From Streptomyces sp. SirexAA-E (GTDB lineage: Bacteria > Actinomycetota > Actinomycetes > Streptomycetales > Streptomycetaceae), in NCBI RefSeq assembly GCF_000177195.2, contig NC_015953.1:3410001-3474000 (forward strand): a stretch of 64,000 nt of DNA, given 5' to 3'. The translations under genes were made by a program, and so were the position numbers. This document shows, piece after piece, positions 1 through 8,734 of the stretch. Each line of letters begins with the position of its first letter. The stretch's first letter is position 1. The notes under the pieces are model-generated. The model searched no databases. It was not told where the DNA came from and worked only from the letters and a program-made list of their open reading frames with translations.

Positions 1-356
1 CCCGGCGTGACATCGATGATGCGCGCTTTGTTGTGGACCGAGTCGGTGATGACACCGGCCTGGCTGCCCGTGAACGACTGGGCCTCGTGGCCCAGGTTCT
101 TGATCGCCATGGCCAGCAGGGCCATGGAGATCCGCTCTCCCGCGGTCAGCAGCATGTCGAACTCCCGACCGGCGGGCATCGGAGATACCTGCTCGGCGAG
201 ATCGATCAACTCGTCCGTCGTGTCGCCCATCGCGGACACCACGACAACCACCTGGTTGCCGTTCTTCTTGGCATCGACGATTCGCTTGGCGACGCGCTTG
301 ATGCCCTCGGCATCGGCTACGGAGGAGCCTCCGTACTTCTGCACGACAAGGCCCAC
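1..356 (-). CDS. ask: Aspartate kinase, N-terminal part (runs off the window)
   Basis: Phosphorylates aspartate in the first step of lysine, threonine and methionine synthesis. Only the first 118 residues are present. They begin [14 protein letters not shown], the amino-acid kinase nucleotide-binding signature, and continue with [19 protein letters not shown] and [14 protein letters not shown], typical of aspartokinase catalytic domains. I placed the start at GTG 356-354 because GAGGAGC lies just upstream and the family begins a few residues before KYGG. The regulatory ACT domains would lie outside the window. It lies downstream of the DUF5063 gene on the same strand, separated by about 310 bp. 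Identity is firm; the rest of the gene is unseen. Confidence 0.95.
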   Translation of the reverse strand, partial: MGLVVQKYGGSSVADAEGIKRVAKRIVDAKKNGNQVVVVVSAMGDTTDELIDLAEQVSPMPAGREFDMLLTAGERISMALLAMAIKNLGHEAQSFTGSQAGVITDSVHNKARIIDVTP

Positions 357-665
357 GTGCGCTCCTCGCTCAATAATGGTGCTGTCGGCTCAGTTTAACG
401 AGCAGTCCGGAATCGACCCGTCTTTACCAGATGGTGAGATGTCCCGCTCACCACGTGGTCCGGCGTGTCGGCCCGAACTGCTCGTAGGGAGCTGCTGCCC
501 ACCGCGCCCACCGGGCACGCCTTTTGTGGCCCAGGACACACGGGCCACACGGGCCACACGGGCCGCACCCACACCCGCACCCGCACCCACACCCACACCC
601 GGCAGCGTCGGCCGAGCGTCATCGGCCGCGCGGCGCGCGATTCGCTCCGAGCCGGGCGAGAAGCC
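357..665. other. Gap between aspartate kinase and DUF5063 genes, with short tandem repeats
   Basis: No convincing gene is present. The stretch contains the aspartate kinase ribosome binding site (GAGGAGC, about 362-367) and a block of simple tandem repeats at 538-600, listed separately. Reading frames through the repeats on either strand encode only low-complexity peptides. Confidence 0.6.
538..600. repeat. Simple tandem repeats: ACACGGGCC x3 followed by (G/A)CACCC x6
   Basis: Three perfect 9-bp units ACACGGGCC occupy 538-564 and six 6-bp units GCACCC or ACACCC occupy 565-600. Together they form a strongly strand-asymmetric tract, C-rich on the plus strand. The tract is upstream of aspartate kinase. 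It is probably a slippage-prone microsatellite; a regulatory role is only speculation. Confidence 0.8.
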
Positions 666-1325
666 CTAGTTGACCGGCCGCAGCCCCAGGGGCCCGGCGA
701 TCTCCGCGGCCATCACGCGGCCCGCCTCCTCGGCCAGGTCGCCGTCGCCCGGGTCCTGGTCGGTGTCCAGCCCGTCCAGCTCCTCCAGCGGCTGGTTCAG
801 CCGGATGTGCGCGATCAGCGACTGGAGGGCGCGCAGGGCGGCGGACGCGGTGGAGCCCCAGTTGGAGAAGTACGAGAACTGCCACCACCACATGGCCTCC
901 GCCGTGCGGCCCGCCTCGTAGTGGCCCAGCCCGTGGCCGAGGTCCGTGACCAGGTCGGCCAGGTCGTCGGAGATGCGGTGCGGGACCGGAGGCTTACGGG
1001 GCTCGTACGGGTCGAAGACCTCGGAGTAGACGTCGATCGGCTCCAGCAGGGTGGCGAAGCGCTCCCGCAGCCCGTCGGCGTCCGGCTCGGCGCCGAGGTC
1101 CGGCTCGTAGCGCTCGTCCGGGAGGATGTCCTCGTACGCGCCGAGCCGGCCGCCGGCCAGCAGCAGCTGCGAGACCTGGAGAAGGAGGACCGGCACGGCC
1201 TCCTCGGGCTCATCGGCCTTGGACACCTCGGCGACCGCGACGATGAACGTTTTGATCTGGTCCGCGATCTGGACGGCGAAGTCGTCCGGGTCCTGCGTGA
1301 CGGAGTTCAGCGTGGCGTCGGACAT
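666..1325 (-). CDS. DUF5063 domain-containing protein
   Basis: A 219-residue soluble, acidic protein of the DUF5063 family, conserved in actinobacteria beside recR and aspartate kinase; function is unknown. The start ATG 1325-1323 is preceded by GGGAGG at good spacing. The protein is mostly helical, with no signal peptide or membrane segment, a Trp-rich stretch around residues 145-158 (EAMWWWQFSYFSNWG) and an acidic C-terminal part. It lies 84 bp downstream of recR on the same strand, so it could be read from the ybaB-recR transcript. The family assignment is from memory of the conserved sequence and gene order. Confidence 0.8.
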   Translation of the reverse strand: MSDATLNSVTQDPDDFAVQIADQIKTFIVAVAEVSKADEPEEAVPVLLLQVSQLLLAGGRLGAYEDILPDERYEPDLGAEPDADGLRERFATLLEPIDVYSEVFDPYEPRKPPVPHRISDDLADLVTDLGHGLGHYEAGRTAEAMWWWQFSYFSNWGSTASAALRALQSLIAHIRLNQPLEELDGLDTDQDPGDGDLAEEAGRVMAAEIAGPLGLRPVN

Positions 1326-1409
1326 CGAGGGGACCTCCCGGTGGGCGCGGTCGCGAACGGTGGGTAGAACGTAGCGTCGCCCCGCGTAAGGACGACGTCA
1401 GATGCCGGA

Positions 1410-2009
1410 TCACACATCGAGCAGCCGCCTCCCCTCGAACGCGCGGCCGAGGGTGACCTCGTCGGCGTACTCCAGGTCGCCGCCCACCGGCAGGCCGCTG
1501 GCCAGCCGGGTCACCCGCAGGCCCATGGGCTTCACCATGCGGGCGAGGTAGGTCGCGGTGGCCTCGCCCTCCAGGTTGGGGTCCGTGGCCAGGATCAGCT
1601 CCGTGATCGTGCCGTCCGCGAGCCGGGCCAGCAGCTCCCGGATGCGCAGGTCGTCGGGGCCGACGCCCTCGATCGGGCTGATCGCGCCGCCGAGCACGTG
1701 GTAGCGGCCCCGGAATTCCCGGGTCCGCTCGATCGCGACGACGTCCTTGGGCTCCTCGACCACGCAGATGACCGTCCGGTCACGGCGCGCGTCCCGGCAG
1801 ATGGCGCACTGCTCCTGCTGCGCCACGTTGCCGCAGACCTCGCAGAAGCGGACCTTGTCCTTGACCTCGAGGAGGGCGTGGGCCAGTCGGCGTACGTCGG
1901 TGGGCTCCGCCTGCAGGACGTGGAAGGCGATCCGCTGCGCGCTCTTGGGACCGACGCCGGGCAGCCTGCCCAGTTCGTCGATCAGCTCCTGCACCACGCC
2001 TTCGTACAA
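1410..2009 (-). CDS. recR: Recombination mediator protein RecR
   Basis: RecR works with RecF and RecO to load RecA at gapped DNA. The 199 residues show the whole family layout: helix-hairpin-helix [15 protein letters not shown] (residues 15-29), a four-Cys zinc finger CEVCG...CAIC near 57-72, a Toprim domain starting [15 protein letters not shown], and a C-terminal segment with the [11 protein letters not shown] motif. The start is TTG at 2009-2007, with an AGGAAAGG-like site upstream; no ATG or GTG fits the conserved MYEGVVQ beginning. It follows ybaB on the same strand, the widespread ybaB-recR pair. Confidence 0.97.
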   Translation of the reverse strand: MYEGVVQELIDELGRLPGVGPKSAQRIAFHVLQAEPTDVRRLAHALLEVKDKVRFCEVCGNVAQQEQCAICRDARRDRTVICVVEEPKDVVAIERTREFRGRYHVLGGAISPIEGVGPDDLRIRELLARLADGTITELILATDPNLEGEATATYLARMVKPMGLRVTRLASGLPVGGDLEYADEVTLGRAFEGRRLLDV

Positions 2010-2113
2010 CGGAACGCCTTTCCTTTTCCTGCTCGTACCGTAGCCGGTACAGGCGGATGGCTACAGGGCCCCGGCCTGCCGGGACCGGGACCGACCGGGG
2101 GCCGGTCCGGGGG

Positions 2114-2449
2114 TCAGAAGGGGAGGCCCGGCATACCGCCCAGCCCCTGGGCCAGCGGGCCCAGCTTCTGCTGCTGGAGCTGCTGGGCGTTCTCGTTCGC
2201 CGCCTGCACGGCCGCGACCACGAGGTCGGCGAGCGTCTCGGTGTCCTCCGGGTCCACGGCCTTCGGGTCGATCACCAGACCGCGGAGATCCCCGGAGCCG
2301 GTCACCGTGGCCTTCACCAGGCCACCGCCCGCCTGTCCCTCGACCTCGGTCCTGGCCAGCTCCTCCTGGGCCACGGCAAGGTCCTGCTGCATCTTCTGGG
2401 CCTGCTGGAGCAGCTGCTGCATGTTGGGCTGACCACCACCGGGAATCAC
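2114..2449 (-). CDS. ybaB: YbaB/EbfC family nucleoid-associated protein
   Basis: A small DNA-binding protein (111 residues) of the YbaB/EbfC family, thought to act as a dimer in nucleoid organisation and to be linked to recombination through its pairing with recR. I chose GTG 2449-2447 because AGGAGTGACC directly precedes it and the product then begins [20 protein letters not shown] as in other streptomycetes. A longer in-frame ATG at 2524 adds a poorly coding extension. A glutamine-rich N-terminal helix is followed by the conserved [18 protein letters not shown] core, and the C-terminus is Gly/Pro rich. It precedes recR. Confidence 0.93.
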   Translation of the reverse strand: MIPGGGQPNMQQLLQQAQKMQQDLAVAQEELARTEVEGQAGGGLVKATVTGSGDLRGLVIDPKAVDPEDTETLADLVVAAVQAANENAQQLQQQKLGPLAQGLGGMPGLPF

Positions 2450-2821
2450 GGTCACTCCTGGCATTTCGACGACGGATTGTTTCGGTACGCCGAGCCTACG
2501 TGTTCGCCGGACGGTGCGCCCCACCCGCCGGGGAGCAACTCTTTCGAGTGAGTTTCAAAAAGCGGCTGTCGTGCTCCTATACCTGACCAGAGGCCGTGCC
2601 CACCCGGGAATCCCGCGATTTCGACCCCGTGGCCCACCATTCGGCGGTAGGAAGGGCAGGCGTATCGCTACGCATACGCACCTCGCAGGTAACGCAGAGT
2701 TACACGGGTGGGGCCCAGGTCATATGCCGTGATCCGCCCCTTCCGTGTCCGTCCAGCCCGTGCCGATCCGCGTCACCACGCGCCGATACGCGCCGAACTC
2801 AGAGTGCAGAGGAGTGCCCCG
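2450..2821. other. Divergent intergenic region, ybaB versus SLATT gene
   Basis: About 370 bp with no supportable gene. It holds the ribosome binding site of ybaB at its left edge and GAGGAG for the SLATT gene at its right edge, and must contain two divergent promoters. I looked for an SRP (4.5S) RNA, which sits near ybaB-recR in some actinobacteria, and saw no GGAAG...AGCAGC tetraloop signature on either strand. Confidence 0.5.
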
Positions 2822-3610
2822 GTGAGTCAGCCGGAGATGCAGCCCGAAGGGCCGCCCCGCAAGGAGTCCGGCGCGGGATCCGGCGCAGATACCGGAAGCG
2901 AGCGGTCCGGTGCGCGCTACGGTGCGGGGCCGCGCGACCTGACCGCCCGCGCCTTCCCCCTCGGCGACTGGGGTGAACCCGCCGAGCGGCTCGACGAGTT
3001 GTACCGCTGGGTCGAGGCGGGCGCCCTGCGGACCGCCGACTGGTATCTGCACGACCGGGTCCGCAAGCGGCGTCTGGCCCGCCTGCTGCGCCTCGGTACG
3101 GCGGTCGGTGTGGTCGCGGGCGCCGCCCTCCCGCTGCTGGACCTGACCGGGGAACTGCACGGGTCGGCCGGCTGGGGCTATCTGTCGCTGCTGCTGGGCG
3201 CCGCGTGCATGGCGTGCGACCGGTACTTCGGATTCACCTCCGGCTGGATAAGGAACCTCGCGACGGCCCAGGCCGTGCAGCGGCGCCTCCAGGTGCTGCA
3301 GTTCGACTGGTCCTCGGAGTGCGTGCGGGAGGTGCTCGGCCCGACCGAGGGCACGGCCAGCGAGGCCGCGGAGCGGTGCCTGGGGGTGCTGCGGAGGTTC
3401 TCCGAGGACATCACCGAGCTGGTCCGCATGGAGACGGCGGACTGGATGGTGGAGTTCCGGGCCGGGCCGGCGCCCATGGGCGTGCAGTCGCTGGTCTCGG
3501 GGGCGGTCGGCGGCCGCCCGGAACAGGGCACGCATCCCGGCCGCCTCACCATGCCCGCGGCCGTCCGTCCGAACATGCCGCGCCAGCGGCCGCCGGAGCC
3601 GCCCCGGTAG
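2822..3610 (+). CDS. SLATT-type two-transmembrane-helix protein
   Basis: A 262-residue protein resembling the SLATT family (SMODS and SLOG associating two-TM effector), membrane proteins often found as putative pore effectors in bacterial conflict systems. Start GTG 2822 follows GAGGAG; the reading frame is open further upstream but codes poorly. After a disordered 45-residue N-terminus come a helical region (LDELYRWVEAGALRTADWYL), a basic stretch, two hydrophobic segments at about 93-108 and 115-133 separated by a short loop, and a long helical cytoplasmic part with paired YFGFTSGWIRN and ETADWMVEF segments. No nucleotidyltransferase, SLOG or other partner gene is adjacent. The family assignment is by pattern and is tentative. 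Confidence 0.6.
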   Translation: MSQPEMQPEGPPRKESGAGSGADTGSERSGARYGAGPRDLTARAFPLGDWGEPAERLDELYRWVEAGALRTADWYLHDRVRKRRLARLLRLGTAVGVVAGAALPLLDLTGELHGSAGWGYLSLLLGAACMACDRYFGFTSGWIRNLATAQAVQRRLQVLQFDWSSECVREVLGPTEGTASEAAERCLGVLRRFSEDITELVRMETADWMVEFRAGPAPMGVQSLVSGAVGGRPEQGTHPGRLTMPAAVRPNMPRQRPPEPPR

Positions 3611-3661
3611 GTCCCTGGACACCGGGGCCGTCCCGGATCCCCGGGACGGCCCCGGAACCGG

Positions 3662-4312
3662 TCAGCCGAAGATGATCATCGAGCCCTGCGCGAGGCTGCG
3701 GGTGGCCGCGGCGTGCAGCCCCAGCCAGACGTGGCGCTCGCGGGCGAAGGGGCTGTCGTCGGGCAGCAGCGGCCCGGCCGGCTCTTCGAGCGTGGTCGGG
3801 CCGATCGGCGGGAGGGGGGCGGCCGGCGGGTTGGCCGGGTCGATGCCGATGGACGGGGCGACGGACTCCAGTTCCCGCAGCAGTCCGTGCGAGGAGCCCA
3901 GCGGACCGCCGCCCGCCAGCAGTTCGTCGTCGCAGAGCGGCGCGGGGAAGTCCACCGGGACGTACGCCCCGGCGTGGTCGTAGTGCCAGACCAGGTGGGA
4001 CTGGAGCGCGGCCTGCTCGAACATCTCCAGCAGCTGCTCGTAGTCCCCGCCGAGTTCGTCGACGGGGGTGACGGCGAGCCCGCTCAACTGGAGCAGATGG
4101 GCGCGGCGCAGGAAGTGCAGGGCGTCGTAGTCGAAGCCGGCGACCGGGGCGACGTCTCCGGTGAGTCCGGGCATGTAGGCGTAGACGGGGACGGGGGGCA
4201 GCCCCGCCTCGCCCAACGCCTTGTCGTAGACGGCGATCTCTTCGGCGAAGGGGTTGTCGGGGCTGTGGCACAGCACATCGACGAGGGGGACCAGCCACAG
4301 GTCACAGGCCAC
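3662..4312 (-). CDS. Conserved hypothetical protein
   Basis: 216 residues, function not recognised. It begins ACDLWLVPLVDVLCHSPDNPF and contains a Pro-rich acidic C-terminal half (about residues 130-185), with no signal peptide or membrane helix. Start is GTG 4312-4310. Codon use is typical of the chromosome, so it is a real gene. It stands alone on the minus strand, convergent with the SLATT gene; the 51-bp gap between them holds a GC-rich inverted repeat (CCGGGGCCGTCCCGG type) that may terminate both. Confidence 0.7.
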   Translation of the reverse strand: MACDLWLVPLVDVLCHSPDNPFAEEIAVYDKALGEAGLPPVPVYAYMPGLTGDVAPVAGFDYDALHFLRRAHLLQLSGLAVTPVDELGGDYEQLLEMFEQAALQSHLVWHYDHAGAYVPVDFPAPLCDDELLAGGGPLGSSHGLLRELESVAPSIGIDPANPPAAPLPPIGPTTLEEPAGPLLPDDSPFARERHVWLGLHAAATRSLAQGSMIIFG

Positions 4313-4412
4313 GAAGTCTCGCTCTCCAACGGGTTCGTGCGATGGTCGGGACAGCGTAATGCGGCCCGGACCCGGCGCACAGGGTGCGGGGGCCCCGAGG
4401 CGCCGCGGGGCC

Positions 4413-5132
4413 TCAGCCCTCGTGGTGGCCCGGGTGCGGGGGGTCGTCGGCGGCCAGCCGGTCCGCCCAGCTCAGTCCGTGGGCGTGGTAGGCGTCCAGC
4501 ACCGTCCGTACCGCGTCGCCGTCGGCCGCGGCGATCGCCTCCACCAGCTCCGGGTGGCCGTTCCACAGCCAGTCGCGCACATCCGCGTCGCCGCGCAGGT
4601 ACGGGACGGCGAAGACCCATGCCTGCACCCGCAGCCGGTGCAGGAAGTCGGTGAGGTACGGGTTGCCGACGACCGCGCCCAGCTCCCGCCAGAACCGCAG
4701 GTCGTAGCCGATGAGGATGTCGAGGTCGCCCCCACGCGCCGCGCGCGCGGCCTCCTCGGCCCGGCGGCGTACCGAGACCAGGGCGGCCTGGTGGGTGACG
4801 AGCAGCCCGTGCACCGCGCCGGTCCCGTCGAAGATGCCCCGGAACACCGCGTCGATGACCAGGGCGCGGGCGTCCACCATCGACCGGTAGTCGGCGACGG
4901 TGAACTCCCGGACCCGGAAGCCGCGGTGCTGGTCGGATTCGAGCAGCCCCTGCGCGGAGAGGTCGAACAGCGCCTCGCGGACGGGGGTCGCGGAGACCCC
5001 GTACTGCTCGGCGATCTGCTTGACGGTGAACTCCACGCGTGGCTGGAGACGCCCCGCGAGCACCTCGTCACGCAGCGCGTCGGCGATCTGCTGCCGCAGC
5101 GTACTGCGGTTCACAGCTCCCCTCGCAGGCAT
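4413..5132 (-). CDS. GntR family transcriptional regulator (FadR/FCD type)
   Basis: 239 residues: an N-terminal winged helix (about 10-70, with LRQQIADALRDEVLAGRL and YGVSATPVREALFDL, the GntR signature) and a C-terminal all-helical FCD ligand domain (about 85-210). FCD regulators usually respond to carboxylic acids and repress neighbouring catabolic genes. Start ATG 5132-5130 has GGAGAGGGG upstream. It sits 98 bp downstream of the class III aminotransferase on the same strand, so it may be its regulator, but no operator could be confirmed. The C-terminus is histidine-rich (HPGHHEG). Confidence 0.9.
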   Translation of the reverse strand: MPARGAVNRSTLRQQIADALRDEVLAGRLQPRVEFTVKQIAEQYGVSATPVREALFDLSAQGLLESDQHRGFRVREFTVADYRSMVDARALVIDAVFRGIFDGTGAVHGLLVTHQAALVSVRRRAEEAARAARGGDLDILIGYDLRFWRELGAVVGNPYLTDFLHRLRVQAWVFAVPYLRGDADVRDWLWNGHPELVEAIAAADGDAVRTVLDAYHAHGLSWADRLAADDPPHPGHHEG

Positions 5133-5230
5133 GACGTGCCCCTCTCCCGTTCTCGGCTTGGGTCACCTTAAGCCAGGTGGTCTGCCCGGATCCGGGCACG
5201 GGGAGGGGCGCCGTCACCTCCCGCGACGCG

Positions 5231-6622
5231 TCACACCCCCTCCACGGTGTGCTCGTCGGCGACGAAGAGGGCCGCGTCCAGGACGGCGAGGCCCTCCTTC
5301 GCCTCCGCCTCGGTGAGGGTGCAGGCGGGGACCACGTGGGTGCGGTTCATGTTGATGAAGGGCCACAGCCCGTTCTTCCGGCAGGCCGCCCCGAAGGCGG
5401 CCATCGGTGCGTTGGCCTCGCCCGTCGCGTTGTACGGGACGAGGGGTTCGCGGGTCTCCCGGTCGCGCACCAGCTCCAGCGCCCAGAACGCTCCCAGGCC
5501 CCGGACCTCGCCGACGGACGGGTGGCGTCCGGCGAGCTCGCGCAGGCCGGGGCCGAGGACGTGCTTTCCCAGGTGCGCGGCGTTCTCGACGGTCTTCTCG
5601 TCCTCCATGACGCCGAGCGTGGCGACGGCCGCCGCACAGGCCAGTGGATGACCTGAGTAGGTGAGCCCGCCGGGGTAGGGGCGGGTCTCGAAGGTGGCGG
5701 CGATCTCGGCGTTGATCGCGACCCCGCCGAGCGGCACGTAGCCGGAGTTGACGCCCTTCGCGAACGTCATCAGGTCCGGTACGACGCCGTCGTGGTCGGC
5801 CGCGAACCACGCGCCGGTGCGCCCGAAGCCGGCCATCACCTCGTCGAGCACGAAGACGATCCCGTACCGGTCGCAGATCTCGCGGACCCCCGCGAGGTAG
5901 CCGGGCGGCGGGGGCATGATGCCCGCCGTGCCCGGGATGGTCTCCAGGACGACGGCGGCCACCGTCGACGGGCCCTCGAACGCGAGGGTGTCCTCCAGGT
6001 GCTGGAGCGCGCGGGCGCACTCCTCGGCCTCGGTCGTGGCGTAGAAGGGCGAGCGGTAGAGGAACGGCGCCCAGAAGCGGACGACCCCGGCCGAGCCGGT
6101 GTCGGACGCCCAGCGGCGCGGGTCGCCGGTCAGGTTGATCGCGGTGGAGGTGGCGCCGTGGTAGGAGCGGTAGGCGGAGAGCACCTTCGTACGCCCGGTG
6201 TGGACGCGGGCCATCCGGACGGCGTTCTCGACCGCCTCGGCGCCACCGTTGGTGAAGAAGATCTTGTCCAGGTCGCCGGGGGTGCGCGCGGCGATCATCC
6301 TGGCGGCCTCGGAGCGCGCCTCGATGGCGAACGCGGGCGCGAACGTGGCGAGCTTCCCGGCCTGTTCCTGGATCGCCGCGACCACGACGGGGTGCTGGTA
6401 GCCGATGTTGGTGAAGACGAGGCCGCTGGTGAAGTCCAGGTAGCGGTTGCCGTCGTAGTCCCAGAAGTACGCCCCCTCGGCGCCGGCGACGGCGAGCGGG
6501 TCGATCAGGCCCTGGGCGGACCAGGAGTGGAAGACGTGCGCGCGGTCGGCGGCCTTGACGGCCGCCCCGGCCTCGGGGTCGACGTACGGGACACGGGGCG
6601 CGCGAGGGGGCTGAGGGGTCAT
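5231..6622 (-). CDS. Class III (omega) aminotransferase, aspartate aminotransferase superfamily
   Basis: A PLP-dependent enzyme (463 residues) that moves an amino group from an omega-amine or amino acid to a keto acid. Family marks: FFTNGGAEAVENAVRMAR, SYHGAT, the VFVLDEVMAGFGRTG stretch whose Asp contacts the PLP ring nitrogen, and the Schiff-base Lys in TFAKGVNSGYVPLGG (about residue 289). ATG 6622 fits family length but has no clear ribosome site; an upstream GTG at 6658 is too close to GGAGG. It precedes the GntR regulator. The substrate cannot be told from sequence; beta-alanine, GABA or putrescine-type amines are all possible. Confidence 0.88.
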   Translation of the reverse strand: MTPQPPRAPRVPYVDPEAGAAVKAADRAHVFHSWSAQGLIDPLAVAGAEGAYFWDYDGNRYLDFTSGLVFTNIGYQHPVVVAAIQEQAGKLATFAPAFAIEARSEAARMIAARTPGDLDKIFFTNGGAEAVENAVRMARVHTGRTKVLSAYRSYHGATSTAINLTGDPRRWASDTGSAGVVRFWAPFLYRSPFYATTEAEECARALQHLEDTLAFEGPSTVAAVVLETIPGTAGIMPPPPGYLAGVREICDRYGIVFVLDEVMAGFGRTGAWFAADHDGVVPDLMTFAKGVNSGYVPLGGVAINAEIAATFETRPYPGGLTYSGHPLACAAAVATLGVMEDEKTVENAAHLGKHVLGPGLRELAGRHPSVGEVRGLGAFWALELVRDRETREPLVPYNATGEANAPMAAFGAACRKNGLWPFINMNRTHVVPACTLTEAEAKEGLAVLDAALFVADEHTVEGV

Positions 6623-6884
6623 GTGGCGAGCGTAGGCGGGTGGGCGGCGCGGCTCCACGGCCTCCGCCCACGGCGTGGGGGCCGCTCGGCACGTGCCGGG
6701 CGTTTTCCGGCAGCGGTACGGCCCGGTACGGTGCGCCGCGGCACCACGGGGGGCGTCCGGCGGGGCGTCCGGTCCCCGTCCGCGACGGGCCCGGCCGCGC
6801 CCAGGGGCTGGGCCGGGGCGCCGGGAGCGCCGCTATTCTCGGTGTACGGCCGTGCTCCACGGCCGCACGGGGAGGAAGCGCACC

Positions 6885-8690
6885 ATGGAGAAGCTGGGCT
6901 CCGGCGATCCGCAACGCATAGGCCGGTACCGGCTTTTGGGGCGTCTCGGCGCGGGAGGGATGGGCCAGGTGTTCCTGGCCCGGTCCGACCGGGGCCGCAC
7001 GGTCGCCATCAAGCTCGTCCGGCCCGACCTCGCCGAACAGCAGCAGTTCCGCGACCGCTTCCGGGCGGAGGTGCGGGCGGCCCGCCGGGTGGGTGGCGCG
7101 TGGACCGCACCGGTGCTGGACGCGGACACCGACGCGGCGGTGCCGTGGGTGGCCACCGGTTACATCGCGGGCCCGTCGCTGCACCGGATCGTCTCGGGCC
7201 GTCCGGGCGCCCCGGCGACCGCCTCCGAGGCGTACGGTCCGCTTCCCGGACACTCCGTCAGGGTGCTGGGCGCCGGGCTCGCGTGCGCCCTCCAGGACAT
7301 CCACCGCGCCGGGATCGTCCACCGGGACCTCAAGCCCTCCAACGTGCTGGTCACGATCGACGGCCCCCGGGTCATCGACTTCGGCATCGCCCGGGCGCTG
7401 GACACCGTCACCGAGGACGGCCTCACCCGCACGGGTGCGCTGATCGGCTCCCCGGGGTTCATGTCGCCCGAACAGGTGCGCGGTGAGCGGGTGACGGCCG
7501 CGTGCGACGTGTTCTGCCTCGGTTCGGTCCTGGCGTACGCGGCCACCGGGCGGATGCCGTTCGGGGGCGCGGACAGCGGGGTGCACGCGCTGATGTTCCG
7601 GATCGCGCAGGAGGACCCGGACCTCACCGGCATACCCGTGGACCTCGTCGAACTGATCCAGGACTGCCTGACGAAGGACCCGGGGGCGCGGCCGTCCACG
7701 GACGACGTCCTGGAGCGGCTGGGCGAGACGGAGACGGCGGAAACCTGGCTCCCGGGAGCGCTGACGGCCCAGCTCGGCCGGCAGGCGGTCGGCCTCCTCG
7801 ACGTCGAGGACCCGCAGGACCCGCACGAGCCCCCGCAGGGCCCGCCGGAGGCGCCGCCGCAGCCCTCCCCGGCGCACAGCGGTCCGCCCGCTCCCGAGCC
7901 GCCGCACCCCGCCGCCCCTCCCGGCCCCGTGGCGACCGCCGTCCCCCCGGTGGCGGCACAGAGCCCCGGGGCACCGCCCGGTGCCGGGCAGCCGCAGCCC
8001 GCCCGGGCCGTCCCGTCCGCGCCGCCCCCGCCCTCGTACGGCTACCCCCAGCCGCCGCCACCGGCGTACGCCCACGGCTACGGGCCGACACCCCCGTACG
8101 GCCCGTCCGCACCGCCGTTCCCCACCCCCGCGCCCGTCCCGGCGCCGGAACGCCGACACACGGGGGCGGCCGTCACGCTGGTGCTGGTGGCGGTGCTGGT
8201 CGCGATCGGGGCAGGGTGGACCGTCTTCACCTTCATGAACGGCGCCGACGACCACACGACCGCCTCGCCGACCCCGACCCCGACCGGCGGGGCGTCCACG
8301 GATCCCTCCGCCGACGGGCAGTCCGGCGACGGGGCCCTGCCCGCCGGTTACCTGGGTACCTGGGCCGGTGTCATCGACAGCGGGGCCGGGTCGTCCACAC
8401 GTCGGCTCGTGATCCGGCAGGGCGGGGTCGGCGACACGGTCCTGTCGCTCACCGCCGAGGGCCCGCTCGCCACGGGCGGCTCCTACCACTGCGTCTTCCA
8501 GGCCGAGTTGCGGACCACGCCGACGTCCGGCTCACCGGTCGACATCGGGCCCTCCCGGGTCACGTCCGGCGCTCCGGCCTCGTCGTGCACCCCCGGCAAG
8601 CCGACCGTCCTGACACTGCTGCCCGACGGCAGCCTGCGGCGTGAGATCCCGGACACCGGCGAGAGCCTGACGTACACACGGACGGGCTGA
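6885..8690 (+). CDS. Membrane Ser/Thr protein kinase with one extracytoplasmic WxG-type domain
   Basis: A 601-residue Hanks-type kinase. The cytoplasmic kinase domain (about 7-265) has the glycine loop RLGAGGMGQVFLA, VAIK Lys (about 42), HRDLKPSN catalytic loop (about 146), DFG (about 165) and SPEQ. A Pro/Ala-rich linker (300-420) leads to one transmembrane helix (about 427-449) and an extracellular domain beginning AGYLGTWAGVIDSG (about 485-600). ATG 6885 follows GGGGAGGAAG. It is a clear paralogue of the kinase at 14639-16975, which has two copies of this outer domain instead of one. The ligand and targets are unknown; there are no PASTA repeats, so it is not PknB. Confidence 0.93.
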   Translation: MEKLGSGDPQRIGRYRLLGRLGAGGMGQVFLARSDRGRTVAIKLVRPDLAEQQQFRDRFRAEVRAARRVGGAWTAPVLDADTDAAVPWVATGYIAGPSLHRIVSGRPGAPATASEAYGPLPGHSVRVLGAGLACALQDIHRAGIVHRDLKPSNVLVTIDGPRVIDFGIARALDTVTEDGLTRTGALIGSPGFMSPEQVRGERVTAACDVFCLGSVLAYAATGRMPFGGADSGVHALMFRIAQEDPDLTGIPVDLVELIQDCLTKDPGARPSTDDVLERLGETETAETWLPGALTAQLGRQAVGLLDVEDPQDPHEPPQGPPEAPPQPSPAHSGPPAPEPPHPAAPPGPVATAVPPVAAQSPGAPPGAGQPQPARAVPSAPPPPSYGYPQPPPPAYAHGYGPTPPYGPSAPPFPTPAPVPAPERRHTGAAVTLVLVAVLVAIGAGWTVFTFMNGADDHTTASPTPTPTGGASTDPSADGQSGDGALPAGYLGTWAGVIDSGAGSSTRRLVIRQGGVGDTVLSLTAEGPLATGGSYHCVFQAELRTTPTSGSPVDIGPSRVTSGAPASSCTPGKPTVLTLLPDGSLRREIPDTGESLTYTRTG

Positions 8691-8734
8691 CCTCCGCCCC
8701 GCGCCGCGGGGTGTTCCGGAGCCTCTTGACGGCC

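Noticed and set aside
2450-2821. Possible SRP (4.5S) RNA gene next to ybaB-recR
   Set aside because: The conserved GGAAG/AGCAGC loop and long hairpin of SRP RNA are not found on either strand.
5214-8489. Very long minus-strand ORF (1091 codons) spanning the aminotransferase and kinase genes
   Set aside because: It is antisense to or out of frame with well-supported genes, Arg/Gly-rich and without family features; a by-product of high GC.
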